Positions 17,470 to 26,528 of a stretch of DNA of 64,000 nt are shown in pieces. This DNA is from Flavihumibacter stibioxidans (GTDB taxonomy: Bacteria > Bacteroidota > Bacteroidia > Chitinophagales > Chitinophagaceae), in assembly GCF_014332695.1 (NCBI RefSeq), contig NZ_MBUA01000029.1, positions 224,724-288,723 on the forward strand, given 5' to 3'. How positions within the stretch are numbered: position 1 is the stretch's first letter; each line of letters begins with the position of its first letter. Below the pieces are notes generated by a model. That model did not search any database and was not told where the DNA came from. It saw only the letters and a program-made list of their open reading frames with translations. A program made the translations under genes and the position numbers.

Positions 17470-17946
17470 ATGGGAAAATTAAATGCCATTGGCCTGGATG
17501 CGGCCAAAGCGGATAAACTGGCGGACAAACTCAATGAACTCCTTGCCAATTATTCAATCTTTTACCAGAACACCCGTGGTTTTCACTGGAATATCCGGGG
17601 TGAAAAATTCTTCGAACTTCACCTGAAATTTGAGGAGCTTTACAACGACCTCCTGCTTAAAATTGATGAAGTGGCAGAGCGCATACTCACACTGGGAGCA
17701 ACTCCTAACTATAATTATTCTGATTATAGCGAGTTGTCCACGATCAGGGAAAGCAAGGAAGTTTCAGACGGTATCAAGGCCGTGGAAAATATTCTCAAGT
17801 CCTTCCAGGTGATCCTTGGCATGCAGCGCGAATTGCTGAGCCTGTCTGCCGACGCAGAAGATGAAGGCACCAATGCGCTGATGAGTGATTATATCAGGGC
17901 GCAGGAAAAAATGGTCTGGATGTATTCTGCATTTCTGGCTAAATAA
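17470..17946 (+). CDS. dps: Dps family ferritin-like DNA-protection protein
   Basis: Forms a 12-subunit shell that oxidises and stores iron and protects DNA in stress and stationary phase. The protein has 158 residues, as usual for Dps. Ferroxidase-site residues are seen in NTRGFHWNIRG (His) and in the helix KIDEVAERILTLGATP (Asp/Glu). The four-helix bundle pattern is complete. The N-terminus is short and only moderately basic (Lys3, Lys13, Lys16), so direct DNA binding is uncertain. It has its own promoter-like box and converges on the S41 protease gene. Confidence 0.93.
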   Translation: MGKLNAIGLDAAKADKLADKLNELLANYSIFYQNTRGFHWNIRGEKFFELHLKFEELYNDLLLKIDEVAERILTLGATPNYNYSDYSELSTIRESKEVSDGIKAVENILKSFQVILGMQRELLSLSADAEDEGTNALMSDYIRAQEKMVWMYSAFLAK

Positions 17947-17991
17947 ATATGTCTTTGCAGGCGGATCTGTAACAGAGTCGTCAGCCTGTCA

Positions 17992-19512
17992 TTATTGTTT
18001 TCGGTCACCTGAAAGGATCAGCTGTCGCACCGTTTCCACTTTAAGGTCACGGTTTTCTATAATCGAAGAGCGGGTGGGTCTTACTTCAATATCAGGAATT
18101 ACCCCCCGCCCTTCCCGGACCATTTCCTTGTGCATCACCAGTCTGAATTTTGGCAGGCGGAAGCGAATGCCGGTTTCCGGTAAGGTTGCTTCCGGTATGA
18201 ACCAGGCTGTATTTCCGTAAGCCCCGCCACCGGTTTCCTCACCGATGAGGGTAATGTTTTTTTGTCCCTTCAGTACCTGCGCAAAAATGGACGAGGCAGA
18301 AAATGAATTCGGTCCGATCAGCACATACACCTTTCCATCATAATGATTCCTTTTCCTTGGTTTGAAAAAGTGCCTTTCAAAAAAACCGAAATGGTATTTG
18401 CCATCCTTCCTTTTACGGGTGATAAAAGGCATGAACAGCCCTGTAATGCTGTTGTACTGTACCTGCTGACCATAACGACTTTTGCGGCTGACGGCATACA
18501 GTGAATCTGCAATTTTGAAGGGATGGTCAATTAATAACCGGGTCAGGAAGGTGGAATGGGTAACATTACCGCCGCCATTGCCGCGGATATCCACCACCAG
18601 GTGACTGATCCTTCTTTTCCTGAGTTCGCGGAAACTGTTCCTGAAAAAGGGTCGCAGCTGGTTGCTATTGTTAAAGGTATTGACCGTCATGTAGGCGGCA
18701 GACAATCCGGTATCAATCTGCATGGACCGGGCATAATAAAGTCTTTCCTCCCGCTGTTCGCGCCGGTTGATCTTTTCGCGGATCAATGGCAGAACCGGTC
18801 TCCTGGTACTGTCCTTCGGAAGGGGCTCCACCAATTTAAAATTCAGCAGTTGCGGGTTACCGGTACTGTCGAGATACCCCAGGCTGTAATTTGGCTGCCA
18901 TCCCTCCACCAGTCTTAACCAGCCGCCAAAAGCACCGCGGTTGCTGATGGTTTGCCGCAGGTAATTTTCATTGTGGCCATCAGCTGGAATATATTGTTTG
19001 AGCTTGTCAATAACGGCGCCGATCGGACGCCCATCCAGGTGGGTGAGAATCGTACCACGTGGTAAAACCACATTACTTCGTTTAAGGGTATTGTTTAGTA
19101 CCACCGTGTCATTGTCCAGCACTTTTACCGAAATGGGGAAAAGCGGCAGCCTGGCGGTATCGAGCCAGCGCAGGTGTTTGCGTGAATAGCGGGTGCTGGT
19201 GTGACCGCATTTGATTTTTGCGATCACATAGGTGAGGACGGACCTGAATTGTGGTTCGGTCATGGAATCCTGCAGTTGCCGGTATCCCCAGTCGAAATAA
19301 TAATTCATGCTGTCAGCCGGAGTGAACCAGCTTACACTCGGATGTGATTCTTCGAGTATGCTGCGGAACAGTTTATAATCGCGCTGCAGTTTCTCCGCCG
19401 GGAATTTGCGATTACCATCATAGGAACTGCGACTGATTCCGCAGCTACTGCCGAATAGCAATAGCAGCAGTAAACAGGATAAGAGGTTTGTGTTACTCCT
19501 TCTCAAAAGCAT
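17992..19512 (-). CDS. S41 family C-terminal-processing-like peptidase, exported
   Basis: Exported serine protease of about 506 residues. The ATG at 19512 gives a hydrophobic signal ending at LLLFGSSC, a relaxed lipobox, so it may be a lipoprotein. The frame also opens at 19548, but that would overlap thiL. The N-terminal part has a helical region and a tail-interacting stretch (GHTSTRY). The S41 core shows VVDIRGNGGG, the nucleophile region NSFSASSIFAQVLKG, and GEETGGGAYGN, which agree with the Ser-Lys dyad fold. No PDZ domain is clearly seen. It probably acts on peptides or proteins in the periplasm; the substrate is unknown. It follows thiL by 16 bp. Confidence 0.87.
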   Translation of the reverse strand: MLLRRSNTNLLSCLLLLLLFGSSCGISRSSYDGNRKFPAEKLQRDYKLFRSILEESHPSVSWFTPADSMNYYFDWGYRQLQDSMTEPQFRSVLTYVIAKIKCGHTSTRYSRKHLRWLDTARLPLFPISVKVLDNDTVVLNNTLKRSNVVLPRGTILTHLDGRPIGAVIDKLKQYIPADGHNENYLRQTISNRGAFGGWLRLVEGWQPNYSLGYLDSTGNPQLLNFKLVEPLPKDSTRRPVLPLIREKINRREQREERLYYARSMQIDTGLSAAYMTVNTFNNSNQLRPFFRNSFRELRKRRISHLVVDIRGNGGGNVTHSTFLTRLLIDHPFKIADSLYAVSRKSRYGQQVQYNSITGLFMPFITRKRKDGKYHFGFFERHFFKPRKRNHYDGKVYVLIGPNSFSASSIFAQVLKGQKNITLIGEETGGGAYGNTAWFIPEATLPETGIRFRLPKFRLVMHKEMVREGRGVIPDIEVRPTRSSIIENRDLKVETVRQLILSGDRKQ

Positions 19513-19528
19513 CGGGTAAAGATAAGCG

Positions 19529-20563
19529 CTACTGTTCTTTAAATGCATTCCATCCCTGTGCCGTGAGCTTAAATTTATTGCCTCCCTTTGTTAAAATATG
19601 CGTGCCTTCTTCCAGCCCGGTCATGTAGCCTATTACGCTGATCTGTTCATTCAGCACAAGCTTGTCATATTCTGACTGGGGTATGGTGAAAAGCAGTTCA
19701 TAATCTTCACCGCCACTCAGTGCGCAGGCGGTGGGATCGAGCCCAAATTTAAAAGCGGCCTGCCTGGTATCTTCGTGGATAGGGATCTTCTCTTCATACA
19801 GCAGGCAACCAAGCTTGCTCTGCTTGCAGATGTGCAGTATGTCGGAGCTGAGTCCGTCACTTATATCCATCATGGCTGTGGGTATGATCTCTTTGTCTGC
19901 CAGGAATGCAGTGATATCACGGCGCGCTTCCGGTTTCAGGAGGCGGCCAACAATATATTGCTCGTTTTCCAGGTCGGGCTGGATGGAAGGGTTTTCCAGG
20001 AAGATCTGGCGTTCGCGTTCCAGCAGGGTCAGGCCCAGGAAAGAGGCGCCGAGGTCCCCGCTTACACAGATCAGGTCGCCTTGCTGCGCGGTGGATCTTT
20101 GCACAAACTGGTCCGGCACCACTTCACCCAAAGCGGTAACGCTGATCACGAAGCCCATGCGTGATGAACAGGTATCTCCCCCGATCAGGTCCACACCATA
20201 TTTTTCACAGGCAGCATACACACCTTCATAAAATTCATCCAGCGCTTCCACGCTGAACTTGTTACTAACGGCGATGCTCAGGGTAATCTGTGTCGGGTGG
20301 GCGTTCATCGCATAGATATCGCTGAGGTTCACTACCACGGATTTATAACCCAGGTGTTTCAGGGGCGTATACATCAGGTCGAAGTGCACTCCCTCTACCA
20401 GCATGTCGGTGGTGATAACTGTCTGTTTGCCGTAATGGTCGATCACGGCAGCATCATCGCCCACACCCAGGATGGATGAGGCATTCTGGAATTCTATATT
20501 TTTTGTCAGGTGATCGATCAGGCCGAATTCACCCAGGGTCGAAATCTCGGTTCTTGTTTCCAT
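19529..20563 (-). CDS. thiL: Thiamine-monophosphate kinase ThiL
   Basis: Phosphorylates thiamine monophosphate to thiamine diphosphate, the last step of coenzyme B1 synthesis; cytosolic. The protein has 344 residues. AIR synthase-fold motifs are visible: the N-terminal E-F-LID, GVGDDAAVI, TTDMLVEGVHF, NLSDIYAMNA, GGDTCSS, MDISDGLSSD and SGGEDYELLF. It lies 36 bp after the inositol monophosphatase gene. No THI element is visible upstream, where there is little room for one. Other thiamine genes are not in the window. Confidence 0.96.
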   Translation of the reverse strand: METRTEISTLGEFGLIDHLTKNIEFQNASSILGVGDDAAVIDHYGKQTVITTDMLVEGVHFDLMYTPLKHLGYKSVVVNLSDIYAMNAHPTQITLSIAVSNKFSVEALDEFYEGVYAACEKYGVDLIGGDTCSSRMGFVISVTALGEVVPDQFVQRSTAQQGDLICVSGDLGASFLGLTLLERERQIFLENPSIQPDLENEQYIVGRLLKPEARRDITAFLADKEIIPTAMMDISDGLSSDILHICKQSKLGCLLYEEKIPIHEDTRQAAFKFGLDPTACALSGGEDYELLFTIPQSEYDKLVLNEQISVIGYMTGLEEGTHILTKGGNKFKLTAQGWNAFKEQ

Positions 20564-20599
20564 ACAGATAATTTGTTTGTACCAGGTCAGGGGGCTGCG

Positions 20600-21379
20600 T
20601 CAGGGCTTCTGGCCATTAATCCAGAGCAGCATTTCGTCGTGGATCTTTCCATTGGTCGCCAGCAGGTGAGGCTGGTAGGGAGAATAATGGTCACCTTTGA
20701 AATCGGTCACTTTTCCACCCGCTTCTTCCACCATCAGGTAACCTGCGGCACTGTCCCATGCGTTGAGTTTGTGCTCGTAAAATCCGTCGAAACGACCGGC
20801 TGCGACCCAGCAGAGGTCGATGGCTGCTGATCCCAGCCGACGGACAGGAACTCCCTTGCGAATAAAACGCTCGAAACATTCCAGCGGGCCATTCGGCATG
20901 TCAAGATAAGTATAGGGGAAGCCGGTCACCAGGCAACTGGAGATCACTTCGGTTTTATCACTTACATGGATGGGATGGCCATTCAGCGTGGCGCCCTTGC
21001 CGCGTTCTGCCAGGAAAAACTCATTGATCAGCGGGTTGTACACTGCACCCAGGGTCATCTCACCCTCAATCTCCAGCCCGATGCTCACGCAGCAAATGGG
21101 AATGCCGTTGGCGAAATTGACTGTTCCGTCGATGGGATCCACGATCCATTTATAAGTGGAATCCATCACCAGTTCGCCGCTTTCTTCACTAAGAATATAG
21201 TGATCCGGAAAAGCGCCACGGATGGTATCAATGATGGCTTTTTCTGCCGCGTGGTCGGCTTCGGTAACCAGGTTGTTCACGCCTTCCTTGTTGGAGATGG
21301 CCAGGTCTTTCTGGTTGAAAAACCTTTCCAGTTCCACCGCACCGGCCCTGGTGGCTTTGATGAGTATTTCTTCTAGCAT
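20600..21379 (-). CDS. Inositol monophosphatase family protein (SuhB-like)
   Basis: Mg2+-dependent phosphatase of 259 residues. Metal-binding motifs are complete: SEESGE (Glu of motif 1), IVDPIDGTVNFANG (motif 2) and AWDSAAGYLMVEEAGG (motif 3). In Gram-negative bacteria SuhB also binds transcription machinery for rRNA, but that role cannot be judged here. Typical substrates are inositol or other sugar phosphates. It heads a minus-strand group with thiL and the S41 protease and is divergent from the GT2 gene, with 47 bp between the starts. Confidence 0.93.
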   Translation of the reverse strand: MLEEILIKATRAGAVELERFFNQKDLAISNKEGVNNLVTEADHAAEKAIIDTIRGAFPDHYILSEESGELVMDSTYKWIVDPIDGTVNFANGIPICCVSIGLEIEGEMTLGAVYNPLINEFFLAERGKGATLNGHPIHVSDKTEVISSCLVTGFPYTYLDMPNGPLECFERFIRKGVPVRRLGSAAIDLCWVAAGRFDGFYEHKLNAWDSAAGYLMVEEAGGKVTDFKGDHYSPYQPHLLATNGKIHDEMLLWINGQKP

Positions 21380-21426
21380 GAAACAAAGCTAAGCAGACAA
21401 GGTGATATAACATTTAAATTCGCGGC

Positions 21427-22608
21427 ATGCAGTTGTCCGTGATCATCGTGAATTATAATGTCTGTTATTTCCTGGAACAATGCCTGTGCACGGTTCTGCG
21501 GGCAGCAGATGGCATCAGCACCGAGATCATCGTGGTCGACAATGCTTCGCAGGATGAGAGCCGGAAATTTTTACCCGACCGTTTTCCGGAAGTCCGTTTT
21601 ATCTGGAATGAGAACAATGCAGGATTCGGAAGGGCAAACAACCAGGCGCTGCAAATAGCGAAGGGCGATTACCTGCTTTTGCTGAATCCTGATACCCTCC
21701 TGCCGGAGAATGTGCTGAAAGTATGCCTGAACTTTTTTGCCAGCCACCCCGATGCGGGCGCCCTAGGTATGCGGATGTTTGACGGTCGTGGCCATTACCT
21801 GCCGGAATCCAAACGGGGATTACCCGATGCGTGGACTGCCTTTTTCAAACTGAGCGGACTGATAAGGTTGTTTCCCCGCCACACTCGTATTGCGCGGTAT
21901 TATCTCGGGCATTTGTCGCCCGAAGAAGTGCAGGAAGTGGAAGTACTGGCCGGCGCATTTATGATGCTGCCCCGGTCGGTTTATGAGAAACTGGGTGGAT
22001 TTGAGGAAGCGTTTTTCATGTATGGAGAAGACATCGATCTCAGTTACCGGATCACCCAAGCCGGTTATAAGAACTATTACCTGCCCTCGCCGGGCATCAT
22101 CCATTTTAAGGGAGAAAGCACCCGCAAGGATATCCGGTACACCCGCCATTTTTATGAGGCCATGCTGATATTTGTGCGTAAACATTATGGGAGACAGCCG
22201 GTTTTACTGAAACTGGCCATGGAACTGGGGATATTTTTGAGGGGTAGCCTGTCCGGGTTTGGTAAACTGTTACGGAAGAAAGAACCGGAAGGCAACACTG
22301 CAACGAACTGGCGGAAAACGGGACCGGAAGCGGTATTGGCTGAGTTGGCGGTTATTTCCGGCACCATGCAGGTGACAGAAGGTGCAATGATCCCTTCAGC
22401 CAGGAGTCATGATATTGAAACTGCACCTGACCTTACTAAGGGTGAGCCTACCATTTTCGCAATTGGTGAAGGTTTTGGCCTTAACCTGGTCCTTGAAAGC
22501 CTGCGGCAGCATCACCCGGCTGTACCGGTTCGGTTCCATTTAGCCGGAACAGCCAGTGTGATCGGGAGTGATGACCCCGGCGGCAGGGGAGAAGTGATCC
22601 TTTTATAA
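21427..22608 (+). CDS. Family 2 glycosyltransferase with C-terminal extension
   Basis: GT-A-fold glycosyltransferase, probably acting on cell-surface polysaccharide or lipid at the membrane inner face. The GT2 domain (about residues 1-290) shows SVIIVNYN, IIVVDNASQD, NNAGFGRANN, LLLNPDTLLP (the DxD-like site) and the acceptor region FFMYGEDIDLSYR. The length of 393 exceeds plain GT2 enzymes (about 290-330). The last 100 residues, with a short low-complexity linker and an ending around FHLAGTASVIGSD, form an extra part I do not recognise with certainty. Related Bacteroidota enzymes may share it. The sugar donor is unknown. Confidence 0.85.
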   Translation: MQLSVIIVNYNVCYFLEQCLCTVLRAADGISTEIIVVDNASQDESRKFLPDRFPEVRFIWNENNAGFGRANNQALQIAKGDYLLLLNPDTLLPENVLKVCLNFFASHPDAGALGMRMFDGRGHYLPESKRGLPDAWTAFFKLSGLIRLFPRHTRIARYYLGHLSPEEVQEVEVLAGAFMMLPRSVYEKLGGFEEAFFMYGEDIDLSYRITQAGYKNYYLPSPGIIHFKGESTRKDIRYTRHFYEAMLIFVRKHYGRQPVLLKLAMELGIFLRGSLSGFGKLLRKKEPEGNTATNWRKTGPEAVLAELAVISGTMQVTEGAMIPSARSHDIETAPDLTKGEPTIFAIGEGFGLNLVLESLRQHHPAVPVRFHLAGTASVIGSDDPGGRGEVILL

Positions 22609-22656
22609 AACCAACCGACTGTCAAGGCTTTATTGTAAATATGAGAGGCGAATGAG

Positions 22657-22664
22657 TATTTTTG
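22657..22664 (+). promoter_or_regulatory. Putative promoter of the GH3-like gene
   Basis: TATTTTTG fits TAnnTTTG; a TTG at 22633-22635 lies 21 bp upstream, near the usual -33 spacing. The ATG follows 29 bp later. Confidence 0.45.
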
Positions 22665-22693
22665 CAATTCACCCTAAAGTTTGAAGCAGATTA

Positions 22694-24214
22694 ATGGCGC
22701 TGATTGAAATTACATTGCCCAAAGCGATTGCCAGGGCCTTGCGGCTGCCCGCGAGTTCGCCCCGTCGTCAACAGTTGAAAGTGTTGAAGAAATTGTTGAA
22801 GAAGGCCCGGTTCACGGAATTTGGTCAGCGTTACCGCTTTGACGAGATACTGCTCAGTAAGCATCCGGGTAAGCGGTTCCAGCAACTGGTTCCCACCCAT
22901 GACTACAGTTCCATCTATAAAGAATGGTGGCATAAGACGCTGGAGGGCAAGCGTGATGTGTGCTGGCCCGGGAAGATCAAATATTATGCGTTGTCGTCCG
23001 GAACTTCTGAGTCGGCCAGTAAATATATTCCGGTAACGGAGGACCTGTTGGCCGGCAACCGTACGGTGATGATCAAACAATTGTTTTCCCTGCGGCATTA
23101 TGATGACATCCCCTTTGGCAACCTTGGGAAGGGATGGCTGATGCTGGGAGGAAGCACCCAGTTGCAACAGGGTCAGGGTTACTATGCCGGTGACCTCAGT
23201 GGTATCACCGCTAAAAAAGTTCCTTTCTGGTTCACGCCCTTTTACAAACCAGGAAAGAAGATCGCCAAGATGAGCGACTGGAATGACAAGCTGGAGGAGA
23301 TCGTGGAGAAAGCCCCCGACTGGGACATCAGTTTTGTGGTGGGTGTGCCGGCCTGGATCCAGATGTGCATGGAGAAAATCATAGAAAGGTATAAGCTGAA
23401 TACCATTCATGATATCTGGCCCAACCTTTCGTTTTTTGTGCATGGAGGTGTATCCTTTGAGCCGTATAAAAAGGGATTTGAAAAATTACTGGCAAAGCCG
23501 CTGACCTATATTGAAACCTACCTGGCATCTGAAGGGTTTATTGCCTACCAGGACAGGCAGTTTGCCAGGGGGATGAAACTGTCGATCAACGACCATATCT
23601 TTTTTGAGTTCGTGCCATTTGATGATGAGAATTTCGATTCGGAAGGCAATATGGTCCCCAATGCAACTGCTTACATGATCCATGAAGTGGAGGAGGGGCG
23701 TGATTATGCGATTTTACTGAGTACTTCTGCCGGCGCCTGGCGTTACCTGATCGGCGATACCATCCGTTTTGTAGATGTGGAAAGATGTGAGGTGGTGATC
23801 ACGGGTCGTACCAAGCATTTCCTCAGCCTGGTGGGTGAACACCTGAGTGTGGACAATATGAACCGTGCCCTGCAGCTGGCTTCGGAAGAATTGAATGTTT
23901 CTATCCCGGAATATACTGTTGCCGGCATTCCCCACGGAACATTCTTTGCGCATCACTGGTATGTAGCTTCAGACGATCATGTGGATACGGAATTGTTGCG
24001 GCAGAAAATAGACCAGCACCTCAAGGAGTTGAACGATGATTATGCGGTAGAAAGAAAAAGTGCATTGAAGGAGGTTTTACTGGATGTGTTACCTGAAGAT
24101 AAATTTATGGCCTTCCTGGCATCGAAGGGAAAAGTCGGCGGCCAGCATAAGTTTCCGCGTGTGCTGAAAGGCAGGATGCTGCAGGATTGGATGGCTTTTT
24201 TGGAAGGAGTTTGA
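22694..24214 (+). CDS. GH3 auxin-responsive promoter-family acyl-adenylating enzyme
   Basis: 506-residue member of the GH3 family (Pfam GH3), a branch of the ANL adenylating enzymes known from plant acyl-acid amido synthetases. The N-terminal domain carries YYALSSGTSESASKYIP, the ATP-binding region; YLASEGFIAY and YRLIGDT-like (WRYLIGDTIRFVD) and TGRTKHFLSLVGEHL motifs are also present. Bacterial GH3 proteins are common in Bacteroidota; their acid and amine substrates are unknown. The gene stands alone with its own promoter-like box and is followed by a GNAT gene after 31 bp, which may be co-transcribed. No auxin link should be inferred. Confidence 0.88.
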   Translation: MALIEITLPKAIARALRLPASSPRRQQLKVLKKLLKKARFTEFGQRYRFDEILLSKHPGKRFQQLVPTHDYSSIYKEWWHKTLEGKRDVCWPGKIKYYALSSGTSESASKYIPVTEDLLAGNRTVMIKQLFSLRHYDDIPFGNLGKGWLMLGGSTQLQQGQGYYAGDLSGITAKKVPFWFTPFYKPGKKIAKMSDWNDKLEEIVEKAPDWDISFVVGVPAWIQMCMEKIIERYKLNTIHDIWPNLSFFVHGGVSFEPYKKGFEKLLAKPLTYIETYLASEGFIAYQDRQFARGMKLSINDHIFFEFVPFDDENFDSEGNMVPNATAYMIHEVEEGRDYAILLSTSAGAWRYLIGDTIRFVDVERCEVVITGRTKHFLSLVGEHLSVDNMNRALQLASEELNVSIPEYTVAGIPHGTFFAHHWYVASDDHVDTELLRQKIDQHLKELNDDYAVERKSALKEVLLDVLPEDKFMAFLASKGKVGGQHKFPRVLKGRMLQDWMAFLEGV

Positions 24215-24245
24215 TGCCCCGATCCTGCACACTAAAACGATTACC

Positions 24246-24689
24246 ATGATCACCATAAGGCAAGCCACCCAAGAGGACCTTCCCGCGCTGTCCTACCTGT
24301 TTGACCAGTACAGGCAGCATTATCACCAGCAGCATGATCTGCAGGGTGCAAAGGATTTTTTGCAGGAAAGAATGGAAAGAGAGGAGTCCGTGATATTTGT
24401 TGCGGTGTCAGAGGGCGAGCTGATTGGATTTACCCAGTTGTACCCGATTTTTTCATCGGTGTCCATCCGACGCACCTGGTTGCTGAACGACCTTTTTGTG
24501 GCTGCTGACCAGCGAGGAAAAGGTGCGGGCACCCTGCTGCTGGAGGCTGCAAAAAAAATGGCAACCGATACGGGTGCCAAATGGCTGTTGTTACAAACCA
24601 CAGAAGATAACAGCGGTGCCCAGGCCCTGTATGAGAGGAATGGCTGGGTGCAAGAAGCGGATAGGTTCTACCGGTTTGACATTGATTAA
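24246..24689 (+). CDS. GNAT family N-acetyltransferase
   Basis: 147-residue cytosolic acetyltransferase of the GNAT fold. The acetyl-CoA pyrophosphate loop appears as DQRGKGAGTLLLEAA (family R/QxxGxG/A), preceded by the beta4 strand WLLNDLFVAA and followed by LLLQTTEDNSGAQALYERNGW. The acceptor substrate cannot be read; many such small enzymes modify small amines. It follows the GH3 gene and converges on corA. Confidence 0.9.
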   Translation: MITIRQATQEDLPALSYLFDQYRQHYHQQHDLQGAKDFLQERMEREESVIFVAVSEGELIGFTQLYPIFSSVSIRRTWLLNDLFVAADQRGKGAGTLLLEAAKKMATDTGAKWLLLQTTEDNSGAQALYERNGWVQEADRFYRFDID

Positions 24690-24712
24690 GAGCCGGCAAA
24701 AGGCGCCTGATA

Positions 24713-25843
24713 TCAGAACCAGCCCCGTTTCCTGAATATCCACAACATATAAACGGGTATGACCAGCATCACTGCAACGGCGATGAAAAAACCATAATCG
24801 TTGTGCAGGTAGGGTATCTTTTCGAAGTTCATTCCGAAGATGCCCCCGATAACGGTAGCCGGGGCCAGCAGGCAGGTCACGATGGCCATTACTTTCATGA
24901 CCTCATTCATGCGGAGGTTTACATTGTTGATATATAGGTCCTGCATGTTTACCATTACATCGCGATAGTTTTCACTGAGGTCAAAGGCCTGCATGACATG
25001 GTCGTACACATCCTTAAAGTATTTGGTTGTCCGATCGTCGAGCAGTTCGCTTTCGCTGCGGATAATGCCATTGAGCAGGTCGCGAACCGGTGCAATATTT
25101 CTTTTCAATACGATCAGCTCCTTCCTCAAAGCGCTGATGCGCGCCAGGGCGCGGTTATTGGTATTTCGGATCACCTGTTCTTCCAGTTCTTCGATCCTTT
25201 CACCCAGTTTTTCCATCACCAGGAAATAGTTGTCGACAATGAGGTCAAGCATGGCATAACAGAGATAATCTGCAGAACGCTGGCGGATCTTGGAGCTGGT
25301 GATCCTTAGTCTTTCGCGCAAAGGATTGAATACATCCCGCGAGGCATCTTCCTGGAAACTTATCACAAAATCCTTCCCTAACACGATGCTGATCTGTTCC
25401 TGTTCAACTGTTCCATTCGTTTCATTGAAATACAACATGTTCAGCAGGCAGAACAGCACACCTTCCACCTCATCCATTTTGGGGCGCTGGTGGATACTCA
25501 GGATGTCTTCCACCAACAGGCCGTGGATGCCATAATTATCACAAACCGTTTCCACATCGGTTTTGCGCAAACCATCCACATTGATCCAGCTGATGCGGTT
25601 GCTGTGCCTGAAACGGAAGCAGGGTTCCACTTCATTAAATTCATGCTCTTCAAGGCTTGCGGCATCGTAGTCATAGACATAGGCTTTCACCTCCCGGGCT
25701 TCTTCCCGATGCGGAATAATGGTTGGGTTCACATGCAGCAGCTCTTTGGTCCTCCTGGTTCCAAAAAGCGTATTCAACCCCAGGGTGCGCATGGCCCGAC
25801 GGGTGGGTTTGGCAATGGTCTTGTTGATTGTCTGACGAATCAT
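24713..25843 (-). CDS. corA: CorA-type magnesium/cobalt transporter
   Basis: Homopentameric inner-membrane channel for Mg2+. The protein has 376 residues. A large cytosolic N-terminal part with long helices is followed by two C-terminal transmembrane helices (about residues 316-336 and 350-370). The signature GMN lies at the end of the first helix (GGIFGMNFEKIP), with a short periplasmic loop and a basic end. The start (25843) overlaps the stop of the DUF4136 gene by 4 bp (ATGA), so the two are co-translated. Confidence 0.95.
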   Translation of the reverse strand: MIRQTINKTIAKPTRRAMRTLGLNTLFGTRRTKELLHVNPTIIPHREEAREVKAYVYDYDAASLEEHEFNEVEPCFRFRHSNRISWINVDGLRKTDVETVCDNYGIHGLLVEDILSIHQRPKMDEVEGVLFCLLNMLYFNETNGTVEQEQISIVLGKDFVISFQEDASRDVFNPLRERLRITSSKIRQRSADYLCYAMLDLIVDNYFLVMEKLGERIEELEEQVIRNTNNRALARISALRKELIVLKRNIAPVRDLLNGIIRSESELLDDRTTKYFKDVYDHVMQAFDLSENYRDVMVNMQDLYINNVNLRMNEVMKVMAIVTCLLAPATVIGGIFGMNFEKIPYLHNDYGFFIAVAVMLVIPVYMLWIFRKRGWF

Positions 25844-26388
25844 TGTTTAGGCAGCGGTACTTTGGTGAATAATTCGGTCATGCCTTCATGGATGGCCTGC
25901 CGGGCCTTCGATGGTTTCTCCGGCAAAATGCCCTGGATGGCGCCATCCCATACAAGGGAGCTTGTTCTGGCGTCTACCAGGTGAATTTCGGCTGTCCCTA
26001 AACGGTAGATACCAACCGGTATCTCTTCAGCCTTCCAGGTATAATTTCTTTGTCCCATATAACGGGGTCCATCAAAGCGGAAATCAGCTGTTCGGGTCTG
26101 GGTCTCTTTTTTAACCACGATACCGATATTCACCAGCAGGTCTGGGTTCTGGTCGGTATTTACCAGTCCCGCTTTATTGAGTTCCTCTGTTATGGCATCT
26201 TTCAGCATCCCGATGCGGTTGTAAAAATCTGCTGACAGGGTATCGCCGCTGGCATCGAGGTCCAGGAAGCGGAAGGTTTTATAAGTTGTCCAGGAAGCAG
26301 CCTGGTCAACCTTACTGTGAACGATTTTATTTCCTGTAGTACAGGCAAGCAGGAAAAGGACCAGGATGAGGCCGGCAAATTTATTCAT
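25840..26388 (-). CDS. DUF4136 lipoprotein
   Basis: 182-residue exported lipoprotein. The signal peptide ends in LVLFLLAC, a standard lipobox. The mature part matches DUF4136: YKTFRFLD near the start, DQNPDLLVNIGIVVKKE in the middle, and GTAEIHLVDARTSSLVWDGA followed by the KPSKARQAIHEGMTELFTKVP end. Such proteins sit on the periplasmic side of the envelope; their function is unknown. It is the first gene of a two-gene operon with corA. Confidence 0.88.
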   Translation of the reverse strand: MNKFAGLILVLFLLACTTGNKIVHSKVDQAASWTTYKTFRFLDLDASGDTLSADFYNRIGMLKDAITEELNKAGLVNTDQNPDLLVNIGIVVKKETQTRTADFRFDGPRYMGQRNYTWKAEEIPVGIYRLGTAEIHLVDARTSSLVWDGAIQGILPEKPSKARQAIHEGMTELFTKVPLPKQ

Positions 26389-26528
26389 AAAGATCAGGCA
26401 TTGACATATATAAAGGTATCGCTAATTCTGTTTTGCTATTACAGTTGATTGCCATTCATGAATTGGTTGGCTATTAATGCTTGTATTGACGGTGGATCAA
26501 TTATTTTTACAGCCTCGGATCAAGCCAT

